The notes under the pieces: generated by a model
Database searches by the model: none
What the model was told of the DNA's origin: nothing
The model's input: only the letters and a program-made list of their open reading frames with translations
Shown here: piece by piece, positions 48,565 to 59,247 of the stretch
Layout of the letters: the number at the start of each line of letters is the position of its first letter
Numbering within the stretch: the stretch's first letter is position 1
Assembly (NCBI RefSeq): GCF_025766255.1
Contig: NW_026516670.1
Location: forward strand, 682,001 to 746,000
Reading direction: 5' to 3'
Length of the DNA stretch: 64,000 nucleotides
Origin: Zychaea mexicana
Taxonomy: Eukaryota; Mucoromycota; Mucoromycetes; Mucorales; Lichtheimiaceae
Translations under genes and position numbers: made by a program

Positions 48565-49367
48565 ATGTCTAACGAGCTTAATCCCGATCGCCCTCTTATT
48601 GTTGGCCCCGAGAAACCAGAAAGCCCTTATCCTCATTCCGTCGCTGGCAAGGTTGTTAGTGGGTTCGGTAGAGGTTCCAAAGAGTTGGGCATTCCTACTG
48701 GTAGGTTCTTAATAAGCGTTTGCCCACCCCCGCAGCTTTTGACATTAGGTTTAAACCCTCTATTTTTTTACCCACGTACACACACACTAAAAACAAATGT
48801 GACAATTATAGCCAATTTGTCAGAGGAAGCACTTGAAGCAATGTGTACAGAGTTTACCACGGGTGTTTATTATGGTTGGGTACAAATTGCTGAGAAAGGA
48901 TCTGAAGTATACCCCATGGTGATGAGCTTGGGTTGGAACCCTTACTACAAGAACGAAAAGCGATCGGCTGTATGTATTACCCTGAATGCTATGCGACAAC
49001 CACGACAACGACACTTGACTCTTTTATGCAGTATGGCTGACAACGGATTTGATATCATTGGATTATGTAGGAGGTACACATCATTCACGAATTCAAAGAT
49101 GACTTTTATGGAATTGATATCCGCGTAATTGTGCTCGGATACGTCCGACCAGAACAAAACTATCCATCACTAGGTAATATACGTTTGCTTCTATGTCACC
49201 ACATAATATTAAGAAAGTATATGACTAAATTTAAGCTTTTTTTGCGGAATCGATTCATAGATGCCCTAATTCGAGATATCCGGACTGATGTTGAGGTGGC
49301 CAAGACATCTCTTCAACGTCCAGCTTACCTAGATTTCAAGCAACACGAACTTTTTACGAAGCAGTAG
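48565..49367 (+). CDS. FMN1: riboflavin kinase
   Basis: Phosphorylates riboflavin to FMN with ATP. Four exons. [20 protein letters not shown] begins it; [20 protein letters not shown] then TANL is the nucleotide-binding GRGSKxLGIPTAN motif, split by intron 1 inside the Ala codon. Next come [20 protein letters not shown] and [17 protein letters not shown], then [20 protein letters not shown] with the catalytic E-V-H-I-I-H/FYG segment, [14 protein letters not shown], and [20 protein letters not shown]. All family landmarks are present; about 175 aa, the normal size for the monofunctional eukaryotic enzyme. Confidence 0.94.
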
Positions 49368-50229
49368 ATATGTTGGAAGAAAAGGGACGGGGCACAATAT
49401 TTTTTATATATATAGATTGTACATAATATGATTAAATTATGTTCCGTTGTTTATACGTGAGGCTCGAAAAAAAGGCTTTGTAAAACAGTAAGTTTAGGCT
49501 TGGAAAAGAGTTTAAGTGTGGGATTGTTTTAATTCGTTCAACAGTAGGAGAATTGCGGTAGAGTAGGACTACATTACAACTATTAGCGCTTTACCGGGTT
49601 ATACTGGCAGGGTTTATTGAAAGAAAAGCTGGGTTGAAATGGAATTATTAGTTGTAGCATTGGTGGATCAACTTTAATAATGGGGGTAGTGAGACTTCCT
49701 TATACAAGTCGAAAGTACTATGTAGTTCCTATTTTGACAAACACATAAGCTGATGGTTGACACGATTGTCTAACTACAGTACAGCGTAAGCCATGTTCAT
49801 AGTAAGATGGTGGCTTCGCTATTGGTAAACACACATCGGTCATTTTATAAGATATCAAAAAGCATACCTGAATCTGCAAACACACGTATTAATGTATGAC
49901 TCTACAGTAAACTCTCGTTAAGGTCACATCGATGGCTATGATTCATGTATTGGATACTGTAGACTCAATTGTATCGTGGAACTAAGCTATGACAGTTAAG
50001 TCAGATGAACAGCAAGAACCAGGAACCACCGCGTAGCACGTTACTCAAAAAGAAAAATAAAGACTGAGGATGAATAAGTGGAGCAAGACGATGGTGAGGG
50101 CGAGGAGAAGGAGGAGCCGATATAGTGAGTGCGTTCGTTTTGTGGTCTTTTAGCGTATTTCTGTATGAATGCTCAGCAAATGGATCGTTTCAACAACATT
50201 TAAAAATAAACAAGCATTATATAGACACT
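49368..50229. other. convergent intergenic region with a solo pogo-type terminus
   Basis: About 860 bp between two facing stops. At 49904-49932 it reads TACAGTAAACTCTCGTTAAG then GTCACATCG, matching the style of the CAGTAcCCgCTCGTTAAAgcGATCACC terminus at 59722, but no inverted partner was found nearby. No gene. Confidence 0.45.
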
Positions 50230-51692
50230 TTATTCCATTTTTGTCATTTTCTGCTTTTCCGAGACAATTGAATCGGCATGTACACCGCCCACCATCTTTG
50301 CCAAAAAAATAACCAAATCATTCATTTTACGAACGCCGAAAAATAATGGGATCTTGTTGGGAGCAGACAATTCAGGATGAACGGTTTTGCCGGATGCCAA
50401 AGGCTGACCGTAAGGAGTGGCTGGCTTGGGTGTTGCCATGGTAGCCATGATCACATACTGTAAAAAATTAGTTAGTTAAGAGTCAAATAAGTCTCATAGT
50501 GCGAAGAAACACATACGCTCGGGTACAAGATGGCAAACACAGCACCGGAGTGTAAGGTTGACAGGAAGAACGTCAACACAGTGATTGGCGTGCCTATTTT
50601 TCGTTGTTATCTTTTACGTGCATAAAATATAAAACTAACCGAGATTCCTGTTCTTGAACAACAGCGCATATTCATCCTTTCTCTTCTCTTACCGAAACCC
50701 AAAAAGTAAGCCCAGTGTTCCTCCATAAACGTCATGCGTTGTTCCAATGTCCATCCCATGTACAGCCACTTGTATCTGGAAATAATAAAAGAGCAAGGGT
50801 CGTTAAAGACTGGGCCATGACGTACTTTCTGGAAGAGGACGCGTTAAAGAAACTTACTCAAAGCAGTAATAAGACATGATGGCACAGTTCATAAGAAATG
50901 CAAGCAAAGTACCGACATGCGGGATCATACTGCGCAAGAGACCAGCAAAGACGCCACAGTTCATATAGAAAATAACAGTGTAGATCATGGATGCCATGCT
51001 TTGTACGATGTTTGTAGAACCAGGCGTTGTGCGTGGATTGTTCTTGGCTTGGAGTTGGAAAGCCTTTTCAGCTATAGGTGTAAAAAACTTGCCGTTTATG
51101 CCAAGTGTTCCAAAATACAGTGGAAATCCTGTGATAGTCTGTTGTTGTTGAAAAAGAAGTTGTATCAGTTTATACCGCCCATCATCTTAGTTAGCTTGCC
51201 AACTCGGTGTACGCCATAAAAAATCATTACTGCTTTTTTTTCTTACCGCATAAGAGCAGCCGAATATACGATGTTCTGGTGCATTGTAGAAGATTTCTAG
51301 GAACAGGACGCCACCTAAAAATATAATGCCGTTTATGAATAAGGCTTTAAACATTGACTTTTGAACGGTCGAAGACCTATGTAATGTAGTAATACGAGTA
51401 TTATTTAAATGTCAAAAAAAAATACCCTGACCTATATACCACGCAAACAAGTGAAGTATGCTGGCGAGTCAACTTACGAGTAAAAGAGAATAAAGGTCTT
51501 TGGCCAGTTGAACGCTTGCTCGGCGCCATTGAGAAAGTAATTCCAATGCTGAGAGAGTGGAGATTGCGTAGATGTGGCCATTGCTTTCTGGATATCAAGA
51601 CTTGAAAGGCGCGTGGGCTGGACTGAATTCTTCACGACCGGGAGAGAGGGAGAGCGGCGTCGGGGTTGCTGCATGATTCGGGAGTCGTGCAT
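50230..51692 (-). CDS. EI24: EI24/PIG8-like ER membrane protein
   Basis: Multi-pass ER protein of the EI24 (etoposide-induced 2.4) family, tied to autophagy and membrane contact sites in animals and distantly related in fold to bacterial CysZ. Five or six exons. It starts with a basic Arg/Ser-rich segment (MHDSRIMQQPRRRSPSLPVV), then WNYFLNGAEQAFNWPKTFIL, GIIFLGGVLFLEIFYNAPEH, NIVQSMASMIYTVIFYMNCG, IPHVGTLLAFLMNCAIMSYY, and the family hallmark KWLYMGWTLEQRMTFMEEHW followed by AYFLGFGTP. It ends SIVSEKQKMTKME. The W-x2-E-x-R...HW-x-YF-x-GFG block supports the family call. Confidence 0.85.
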
Positions 51693-51830
51693 ATTTGTAT
51701 CGTGCCCATCATCATCCCCTTGCGCGTTTCAATGGAACTCTGTACTTAGCGATCATGTATATTGCCGAGTAGCAAGGATTAAATGTAAGTAATGATTATG
51801 CTGTTTATTGATATATACAGGGGTTACAAA

Positions 51831-53160
51831 CTAATGGTATTGTGCGTATTGATTGTAGTTGCTGTACTGGTAATGACCGTGAGCATCGGCGGTTTGGTTG
51901 CTGTGAGTTACTGAAACGTAATACCGGTTTATATATTGCTGCGCTTCCTCTGTGAATGGCATATGTAAGAATGAGTTAGAGGCCGTAACTCAAGCGGTAG
52001 AGAAACACTTACCTAGATTCTGATTAAGCATTTTCGCTTGCTTTCGCGCCCTGGTTAGTTCTTCTTCCATTTTCTTTGTCTCCTCTTCTGCCGCTGCTAG
52101 TTCTGTTTTCATAATGACGTGTTCCATGCTAATTTTACTATGCTCCAATTCGAGACTTGCATACTAAACAAAATCCAAATGTGCAATAAGAGCAAATGAG
52201 CCAACGCATAGTAGCCAGTTTCATCCAAAGTTTCTACACTACGCTAAGAATGCTAACCTTCCTTCCGAGATCTGAGATTTCATCTCGCATAACTTGGACT
52301 TCTCGTTGTTTCACAATCAGTTCCTGTTCTTGGTTTTGTCGAAGACCATCCGCTTGTGCCTTTTGAACATTAAATGAGATTTTCAGCTCGTCAAGTGCTT
52401 TACATAACTCTTGATTTTCGGACTTCAAAGCTGCTGCAGTACCGGCGCTTCCATTGCTTTGTTGCAGCTGTTGTCTCATTGTGTTATTCTCTTCTGTCGC
52501 GTGGTGTAGGTGATTTTTCAAACCCTCAACCTCCCGCATTAGTGAAACGTTACTATTCAAGCACCCTGTCAACCTTTGCTCAGCCGCCGACAGCTGCGAT
52601 CGAGTTTCGGCGAGGTCCGATTGAGTTTTTTCGTTTTTGTGCTGCTGTGTCTTGAGCTGACGCTCAATGTCTTCGATATCGATAGGGGGGGACCCTTCCT
52701 GAGTAGCAGTAGTAGTACGCACCGATTCCAACATCGGGGTGGCGGTGCTCTTTGACAGGTTAACGGCCTTCATGACCAGTTCATAAAGTCGGAGAAAATC
52801 TTTGTTCGGACCGTTGTTGTTGCTGTCCTTGTCAGAACCTGTGCTCATGGCTCGTTGCGATTGTTCTTTTGCTTGTAGTTCCAACAATGCTGAATTTTCA
52901 GCCTGTAAAAGTTTGACCTGGTATTGGAGCTCCTCATTTTGAATAGTTTTCTGAGCAATGACTTTTCGACCCTTGGTAATAAGGCGTTGAAAGGCGTCGC
53001 GTTGGTCGTTTATGACACAGTGGCAGTCGTCCAGGGCATGGGTGACTTGGTCGAGTGTAAGTGAGTCGCTATTGCTGCTTCTACTACTGCTGGTTTGGCG
53101 TTGAAATTGATCATATGGAGCAAGGGGAGCACTGGTGGTGTTTGCAAAGCCGTTAAACAT
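51831..53160 (-). CDS. coiled-coil protein, unrecognised
   Basis: Three exons (53160 to about 52259, a middle exon, and a last exon ending at TAG 51833-51831). The first 30 residues are low complexity. Then come long heptad-like helices: CHCVINDQRDAFQRLITKGR, VIAQKTIQNEELQYQVKLLQ, QLKTQQHKNEKTQSDLAETR, LMREVEGLKNHLHHATEENN, LCKALDELKISFNVQKAQAD, VKQREVQVMRDEISDLGRK, and exon 2 with TELAAAEEETKKMEEELTRA. The tail is Tyr/Gln/Asn-rich (HGHYQYSNYNQYAQYH). Probably a dimeric scaffold, with no motif that names a family. Translation is continuous across both introns, so the gene model is sound. Confidence 0.75.
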
Positions 53161-54350
53161 CTTTTTGACAGTTTGACGCGGAAGAAGTAAGAGAGGAGTG
53201 TCGTCAAAGAAAAAAGGGCGCTGCGTTTTTTTTTAAAACGCGTTACTCGATTACAGGTTATGTACCCTCAAGTGAATTCATTGTTTATGCTTTGTTGATG
53301 GACCCGCATATTGCATCAATAGGTGTAATAGTATGTTATTTTGCTTCCTACTGTGGAGGCTTTTGATCGGGAGTACATACTATCCTTACGAAATCCAGAC
53401 TGCATGATGATTTAATGACCAACGAAGAACAGTGTTTGCTAGGTGATAGACCATAGCGCGAATCAATCATTGTGTTTTTCTAGTTGATTGACAATGTATA
53501 AAGTGAATGGATCACAAATTGAGGCCACATAGAATGGCACGGTCCACTGCAAATTGAAGGCTTGTGTCTGTCGTTTTTCTGTGTCGATCGGTTGCCTTTC
53601 TTGAACGGTGGTACAAGGTACAAAATCGGATTTGCGGAAGCGACATTTTGAAGCGACATGAAGCTTTTTACAGCTCGTAGGAACATTGACCGTCGACCAA
53701 CATGGGATATTCGTCTACCGATGCCTGTAAATCAAAGGTAGTCAAAAGGAATGTTTCGAATATTGATCCCTTTGGAACACACATGCAATATGTCTAATTG
53801 TAGTTCAAGTGAAAAAGAAAGCGAGCTCGTCGTCCTCTGTCCACTGCAATAGGTCAGGGAAATGCTTACTATGCACTATACTTGGAAAATCTTTAGCTGG
53901 TCCATAGAGTACCTTCAGGCGCTATTCATAACCCATCACTCTTCCGGATCCTACACAACGAAGATGCAAATGTTTCCTCCTAAAGTGTTGCGTCATGCTT
54001 TCAAGCTGTGTGACGTGAACTCTTGAGACGAGCTGTGGATACGATGTGATATCCTATGCTGGTCAGCAGACCAGACTATATGAGTTTCCGACGAATTACC
54101 ACAAAAAAGACCATTTTATTATTTTAATAATAAAGATACTGTGTAACAAATATTTCTTATAAAGTACCATAAAAATTGTGGCGAGGCAAAAAAAAAGACC
54201 CCACACAATGATATTGTATATCAGCATGGGTGTCGCAACGAGAACTCACGTCTTCCTTTTATAGTTAACCTACTTTTCGGTACGCGCGTTCTTACCAAGA
54301 TTTTAAAGTATGCAAGCAAGGAACCCTTTGTTTGTTCTCTCGTACCAAAT
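53161..54350. other. intergenic region
   Basis: About 1.2 kb, AT-rich. The left end is the coiled-coil gene's upstream region; the right end is the 3' flank of the tandem-exon gene. One open frame around 53480-53686 lacks protein character. Nothing supported. Confidence 0.5.
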
Positions 54351-57282
54351 TTAACTGAATTCACTTTCTTCTTCCACAAAGAACTCCCGGAACAGGTTCG
54401 AGGTAAGAGTTACTTGGATGAGGGGCGCCTCTTTGCGATTGTCAGTATATGATTCTAGCTTTGCCTTAGTAGCCGCATGGACACGTTCGCGACAGTACGG
54501 CTGTGGGGGCGGGGGAAGAGGTGGCGACGGAGCGGATGAGAAAGCGGCAGCAGGTGGTTGCTGTTGTTCTTGGTGAATAGAAGATGACGCTGCAACTTCA
54601 TTTGTTTTCGTACGCTTTGGCAATGACTGCTGCGGCATCGACCCTAGTAATGGCCGCAAAGCGAAAGCTGTTGTTAGTACGCATGCATCTGTATAGCAGT
54701 TAAGAGAGTTAAGAGACACTTTATTGCCTAGTACTACCTGTGTTTAATTGTTCAGTTTCGCCACTGTCATTCTCGCGAGGACGCTTTCTGACCAGTGGCA
54801 GAGATGCTGATGCTAATGCTTGTTCGTTTAGCGTTCCTCGCATACTTGGTTGATTTCCCGAGGTATCGACTGTAGTAGGGCGCGTTTCTCGTGACGCTGA
54901 TAATGAATCGATGGAAGAAGTGCCTGTGGCAATACACTCTATATCAGAATGAGCATTACATAACAACTGTTCTTTATCGACCCTAATGAACCCCTTCCAG
55001 ACTAACGTTCAGAAGCGTTTTCAGCGCGCTCCTCGGTCACCACAGGTGCACCCGTTGTTTCTTCAGCTGCTAGTTGTGGTCCACCAAGTTGGCTCGAAGA
55101 AAACGTCGATGATTTTCCTGTTTTCAATCGTTTAGAACTTTTTTCTTCTAATGAAGACGCTGAGGATTCCGAGAAGATATGCAACAAATGTTAGTATGTG
55201 TTTAGAACGAGAAAAGTGATCACATTTGCTGCAGTGACATACATGTGCTTTGGTTTTGCGAGTGGCCCGTGTTGGCGCCACTGTCATTAACATTGAATGT
55301 ATGTTCCAGAAGTTCGGGCTGACGACCGCGCTTCCGGCCTAAATAATACGATGTTATTGTTATTGTCTCTGTTGTTGGTTCTTCTTGCTCTCGAGCCTCT
55401 GAAGCAATAGTAGTAGTAGTAGTAGTAGTAGTAGCAGGAGCAACTTCAACCGGAAGCGAGGACGACGGGTTGTCTATTATATCATTACTAATATAAGCAT
55501 CGTAGTCTGTTTATATGATACCTTTTTGTTCGATTAACAGCTTTACCTTGAATCTTATTCGATGTGGTGGGTTCAACTTTGGCAGTGGAATCAATATTCA
55601 GTTGCTCAGTTCTTTCTGGCATAAGACAATCAATGTCTTCTCGAGCCTTTGAAGCAATAGTAGTAGTAGTAGCAGGAGCAACTTCAACCGGAAGCGAGGA
55701 CGACGGGTTGTCTATTATATCATTACTAATATAAGCATCGTAGTCTGTTTATATGATACCTTTTTGTTCGATTAACAGCTTTACCTTGAATCTTATTCGA
55801 TGTGGTGGGTTCAACTTTGGCAGTGGAATCAATATTCAGTTGCTCAGTTCTTTCTGGCATAAGACAATCAATGTCTTCTCGAGCCTTTGAAGCAATAGTA
55901 GTAGTAGTAGCAGGAGCAACTTCAACCGGAAGCGAGGACGACGGGTTGTCTATTATATCATTACTAATATAAGCATCGTAGTCTGTTTATATGATACCTT
56001 TTTGTTCGATTAACAGCTTTACCTTGAATCTTATTCGATGTGGTGGGTTCAACTTTGGCAGTGGAATCAATATTCAGTTGCTCAGTTCTTTCTGGCATAA
56101 GACAATCAATGTCTTCTCGAGCCTTTGAAGCAATAGTAGTAGTAGTAGCAGGAGCAACTTCAACCGGAAGAGAGAACGACGGTTTGTCTATTATTATATC
56201 ATTACTAATATAAGCATCGTAGTCTGTTTATACCTTTTTGTTCGATTAACAGCTTTACCTTGAATCTTATTCGATGTGGTGGGTTCAACTTTGGCAGTGG
56301 AATCAATATTCAGTTGCTCAGTTCTTTCTGGCATAAGACAATCAATGTCTTCTCGAGCCTTTGAAGCAATAGTAGTAGTAGTAGCAGGAGCAACTTCAAC
56401 CGGAAGCGAGGACGACGGGTTGTCTATTATATCATTACTAATATAAGCATCGTAGTCTGTTTATATGATACCTTTTTGTTCGATTAACAGCTTTACCTTG
56501 AATCTTATTCGATGTGGTGGGTTCAACTTTGGCAGTGGAATCAATATTCAGTTGCTCAGTTCTTTCTGGCATAAGACAATCAATGTCTTCTCGAGCCTTT
56601 GAAGCAATAGTAGTAGTAGTAGCAGGAGCAACTTCAACCGGAAGCGAGGACGACGGGTTGTCTATTATATCATTACTAATATGATCATCGTAGTCTGTTT
56701 ATACCTTTTTGTTCGATTAACAGCTTTACCTTGAATCTTATTCGATGTGGTGGGTTCAACTTTGGCAGTGGAATCAATATTCAGTTGCTCAGTTCTTTCT
56801 GGCATAAGACAATCAATGTCTTCTCGAGCCTTTGAAGCAATAGTAGTAGTAGTAGTAGCAGGAGCAACTTCAACCGGAAGCGAGGACGACGGTTTGTCTA
56901 TTATTATATCATTACTAATATAAGCATCGTAGTCTGTGTATACCTTTTTGTTCGATTAACAGCTTTACCTTGAATCTTATTCGATGTGGTGGGTTCAACT
57001 TTGGCAGTGGAATCAATATTCAGTTGCTCAGTTCTTTCTGGCATAAGACATTCAATGTCTTGTAAGATTGATGCGAAAAATGGGTTTGTAAAAGACGAAT
57101 GAATATAAATGTCAACGGTCGTCGCACTGCCCAGTTGCGATTGCGTGCATGTACTTTGGGTAATTAAAGAACTTATGGTTGACAATTATTATACCTGTGT
57201 CCCTCAACGCGTCGGGAGGTGTGTCGTTTCCAAACACGTTAAGTCCAAGTGCCTTTAAAGTGAGTTGTATTATATTCGACAT
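54351..57282 (-). CDS. novel gene with tandemly duplicated 55-aa exons; function unknown
   Basis: Twelve exons assemble into exactly 683 codons (682 aa), and all eleven introns are phase 1. Exon 1 (57282-57195) encodes MSNIIQLTLKALGLNVFGND then TPPDALRDT. Exons R1-R8 follow (57058-56969, 56897-56730, 56661-56497, 56423-56259, 56187-56023, 55949-55785, 55711-55547, 55473-55243). R2-R7 each encode about 55 residues: DNPSSSLPVEVAPA (DKP in two copies), a Thr run, SKARE, DIDCLMPERTEQLNID, and an end at SNKIQ. R1 has only the second half. R8 has the first half, then diverges into QEEPTTETITITSYYLGRKR with an AT-hook-like RKRGRQP. Three further exons carry basic patches (SSKRLKTGKSS, LVRKRPREND, SLPKRTKTNE) and end EEESEFS. 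The composition is disordered, acidic/Ser/Thr-rich with possible nuclear signals. No family recognised. Confidence 0.8.
55243..57058 (-). repeat. tandem array of exon+intron units, period about 238 bp
   Basis: Seven repeat periods. Each unit is one exon (165 bp; 168 in R2) plus one intron of 68-73 bp (71, 68, 73, 71, 73, 73, 73 in transcript order). The units are nearly identical, introns included. R2 and R5 share DKP codons and a 71-bp intron variant, whereas the others have DNP and mostly 73-bp introns, suggesting a three-unit higher-order duplication (R2-R4 and R5-R7). A (TAG)n/(ACT)n run varies in length between copies and is longest in R8. Confidence 0.92.
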
Positions 57283-57807
57283 TGTAGCTTTGTCGGTTGG
57301 AGAATGGAAGAAGAGTGACAGCTCAAAGGTTGTTTGACACGAGCGAAGATAAAAGGGCGATGGGTCTTCAAGTTGCTGCGCACCACATGACAACACATGA
57401 AAAATACATGCTGTACGAGGAACTAGAACAAAATGCCTGGACTGCGAAAAAACCATGCGTTTGATTATGTAGATCGGCAGGATGGTGGCCTTGTTAGGGT
57501 TAGATCCTTACAAGGTGCAATGTCGCTGCCCTGACTTCATCCGACGAGGCTCAACATGCGAATACATGTATTTGTTTAACAGGGTAGAAGATGTTTCCTT
57601 GCCACCTGTGCACCGGTCATCCGCTGTCCCCACTTCCACCGCCACAGAAACAGAAGCAAGTCCATCCCAAGAAGCAATCTTTGCAAAGGTATATTATATA
57701 TATATGATGTGCGCTATCCATATTGTCACTAACTTTGTAATAGATTCCAGGTGACCTTTCAGAAACTATCCAAATAACAAACCGGTTGGCAGGTGTGACA
57801 ATTCCAA
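57283..57807 (+). pseudogene. decayed SWIM-type zinc-finger gene
   Basis: Protein-like blocks occur in different frames in one direction: first LCRLENGRRVTAQRLFDTSE with MGLQVAAHHMTTHEKYMLYE, then a stop. After a frame change comes VQCRCPDFIRRGSTCEYMYL, and, after a possible short intron (GTATATT...TAATAG near 57689-57742), IPGDLSETIQITNRLAG and a stop. The second block is a SWIM motif (CxC...CxH) in which the final His is Tyr. SWIM proteins of this kind accompany MULE-like elements or expanded fungal gene families. Frameshifts and the lost ligand argue for a pseudogene. It lies head-to-head with, and within the promoter zone of, the tandem-exon gene. Confidence 0.5.
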
Positions 57808-58434
57808 CTTGATGAGTTGTTGTCTAGGAGGTAGAGAACGAACAGCCCGATAGTGATGCCCTGCAACATCATCGTTTTTTGCGACTGCTACCTGGCATGT
57901 TGTTTCGTCGGTGAATGTCATTTCATAAAGATTGCTTTTTATCACGGTGGTACGCTCTGCCATATCAACTCCGTATAGAACGCCTAAAAATGGGCCGAGT
58001 GACCCATAAAGCAAAAGTGTCATCTATGAGGGGCCCCTAATTAAATACCAGCGACAGTACAGTATGCAAGACTTGATAAGAAAAAACGCGAAGTCGGCAC
58101 ATGGAGGGAGAATTATAACGAAGTCCTCAACTTGAAAAAAAAGCGGCCAAGTCATATATTTATAAAATCGTCTTTGGTGATTTCTTTCGTTGGATGTGTT
58201 GTGCTCCCAAGTCTTCAATGTTGACCATGAATTCTCAAGAGACTGGGAGACTTGGTTTATGTAACGAGCAGCAATGGGCAAATAGTAATCTGGTGACCTT
58301 AAGCTCAAATTGAGAGCGGCTCTGTCTAAATATGGACACGTATTGCACTTAGGCCTGTACCGGTCCGTGGAAGGCGGCTGGTTCAAAGGCAAAAGACTTG
58401 CTGTACTCACGATGCCCAGCATGATAACCACCAA
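57766..58434 (-). CDS. hypothetical protein in two collinear open segments, unrecognised
   Basis: The upstream segment (58434-58024) reads MLGIVSTASLLPLNQPPSTD, then YRPKCNTCPYLDRAALNLSL, YYLPIAARYINQVSQSLENS and ends at TAG. The downstream segment starts with ATG immediately after that stop, in the same frame: MTLLLYGSLGPFLGVLYGVD, MTFTDETTCQVAVAKNDD, ending THLPTGLLFG-like at 57766. A weak GTTGAG donor after WPLFFQ and the CATAG acceptor just before ATG 58023 would remove the stop and join the two in phase 0, so this may be a two-exon gene. A short hydrophobic N-terminus could be a signal peptide. No family recognised. Its 3' end overlaps the SWIM relic. Confidence 0.35.
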
Positions 58435-58530
58435 GAAGGATACGAAACTTTAACGCGCTGTATCGATTTCGGCGCTCTCCATAATCGCAATCGCGATTTT
58501 TATGTTACCTGGCAATCGATGGGTGTTTAT

Positions 58531-58690
58531 TGCAGATATTGCCACGCTCAGGATCACACCCGATCGCCCTGATCCCGAATGCTTCAACTGTTGTTGTAAA
58601 GGTCATATTTCCATTGCATGTCCGCAACCACGAAACAGCTACCCTCGCAAAAGCGCCCAAGACGAACCATCCAACTGAACCATCATCTTC
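58531..58690 (+). pseudogene. tandem zinc-knuckle (gag/LINE ORF1-like) relic, frameshifted
   Basis: Two CCHC-type knuckles lie in adjacent frames: CRYCHAQDHTRS (C-x2-C-x4-H, last Cys lost at a frame break) and, +1 frame, CFNCCCKGHISIACPQPRNS (C-x2-C-x4-H-x4-C complete). Paired knuckles in this spacing are typical of retroelement nucleic-acid-binding proteins. The frame break and the lack of neighbouring reverse transcriptase show a dead fragment. Confidence 0.5.
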
Positions 58691-58797
58691 ACGCAAGAAG
58701 TTCAAGGTGGCTCGAACCACTTCGATTCCAAGGCAGCACAAGCTCAAAGCAAGGAGCGAATTGCTAGTGAGCGTGGAAAAGTTGCTACCAAGGTGTA

Positions 58798-59247
58798 ATG
58801 TCCAAGGCTGTCAAATGGATTAATCACAAAGATTTTCGGCTGAACACCATTACCACCATAAGATCTCCGTCATGTCATTATCGTGCAGTTTACCGTGGAG
58901 AACAGCCGTCAGAATACTACTTTGAACACTCAAACAATGGCGAGCCTTTTGGAACTTTGACCTATCGACAGTCAGAAATGAATGATCTCGCACGTTGCTT
59001 GGAAAAACTATCTTGCCGCTTGACACTGGCTACTATACTTCCTCACGAATTCGACAACAGTACCTGCCCAATATGCAAAACGACATTGACGATGCACCAG
59101 GAAATGAACGATCTGGGTGTCAGTTCTCTCATAAGTACTGCTGATCAATATATCATGCGAAATACTAACAGAATGGCATCTTCTCTCTACAACTCCCGTC
59201 GAAACCGCCGCGTCCATTGTCACACTACTTTATGTATTCACAATTAA
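58798..59247 (+). CDS. hypothetical 149-aa protein, possibly a relic
   Basis: Open from ATG 58798: MSKAVKWINHKDFRLNTITT, then CHYRAVYRGEQPSEYYFEHS, NNGEPFGTLTYRQSEMNDLA, CLEKLSCRLTLATILPHEFD, then STCPICKTTLTMHQEMNDLG and a Ser/Arg/Asn tail ending LCIHN. A CPIC pair and other Cys/His residues hint at metal binding. It sits just after the zinc-knuckle relic in a decayed region, so it may be the surviving end of the same dead gene. No family recognised, no promoter seen. Confidence 0.3.
   Translation: MSKAVKWINHKDFRLNTITTIRSPSCHYRAVYRGEQPSEYYFEHSNNGEPFGTLTYRQSEMNDLARCLEKLSCRLTLATILPHEFDNSTCPICKTTLTMHQEMNDLGVSSLISTADQYIMRNTNRMASSLYNSRRNRRVHCHTTLCIHN

Noticed and set aside
55243..57058. Could the regular 238-bp array be a CRISPR array or a centromeric-type satellite?
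   Set aside because: Units are far longer than CRISPR repeats, have no variable spacers, and encode continuous phase-1 exons with intact splice sites in every copy.
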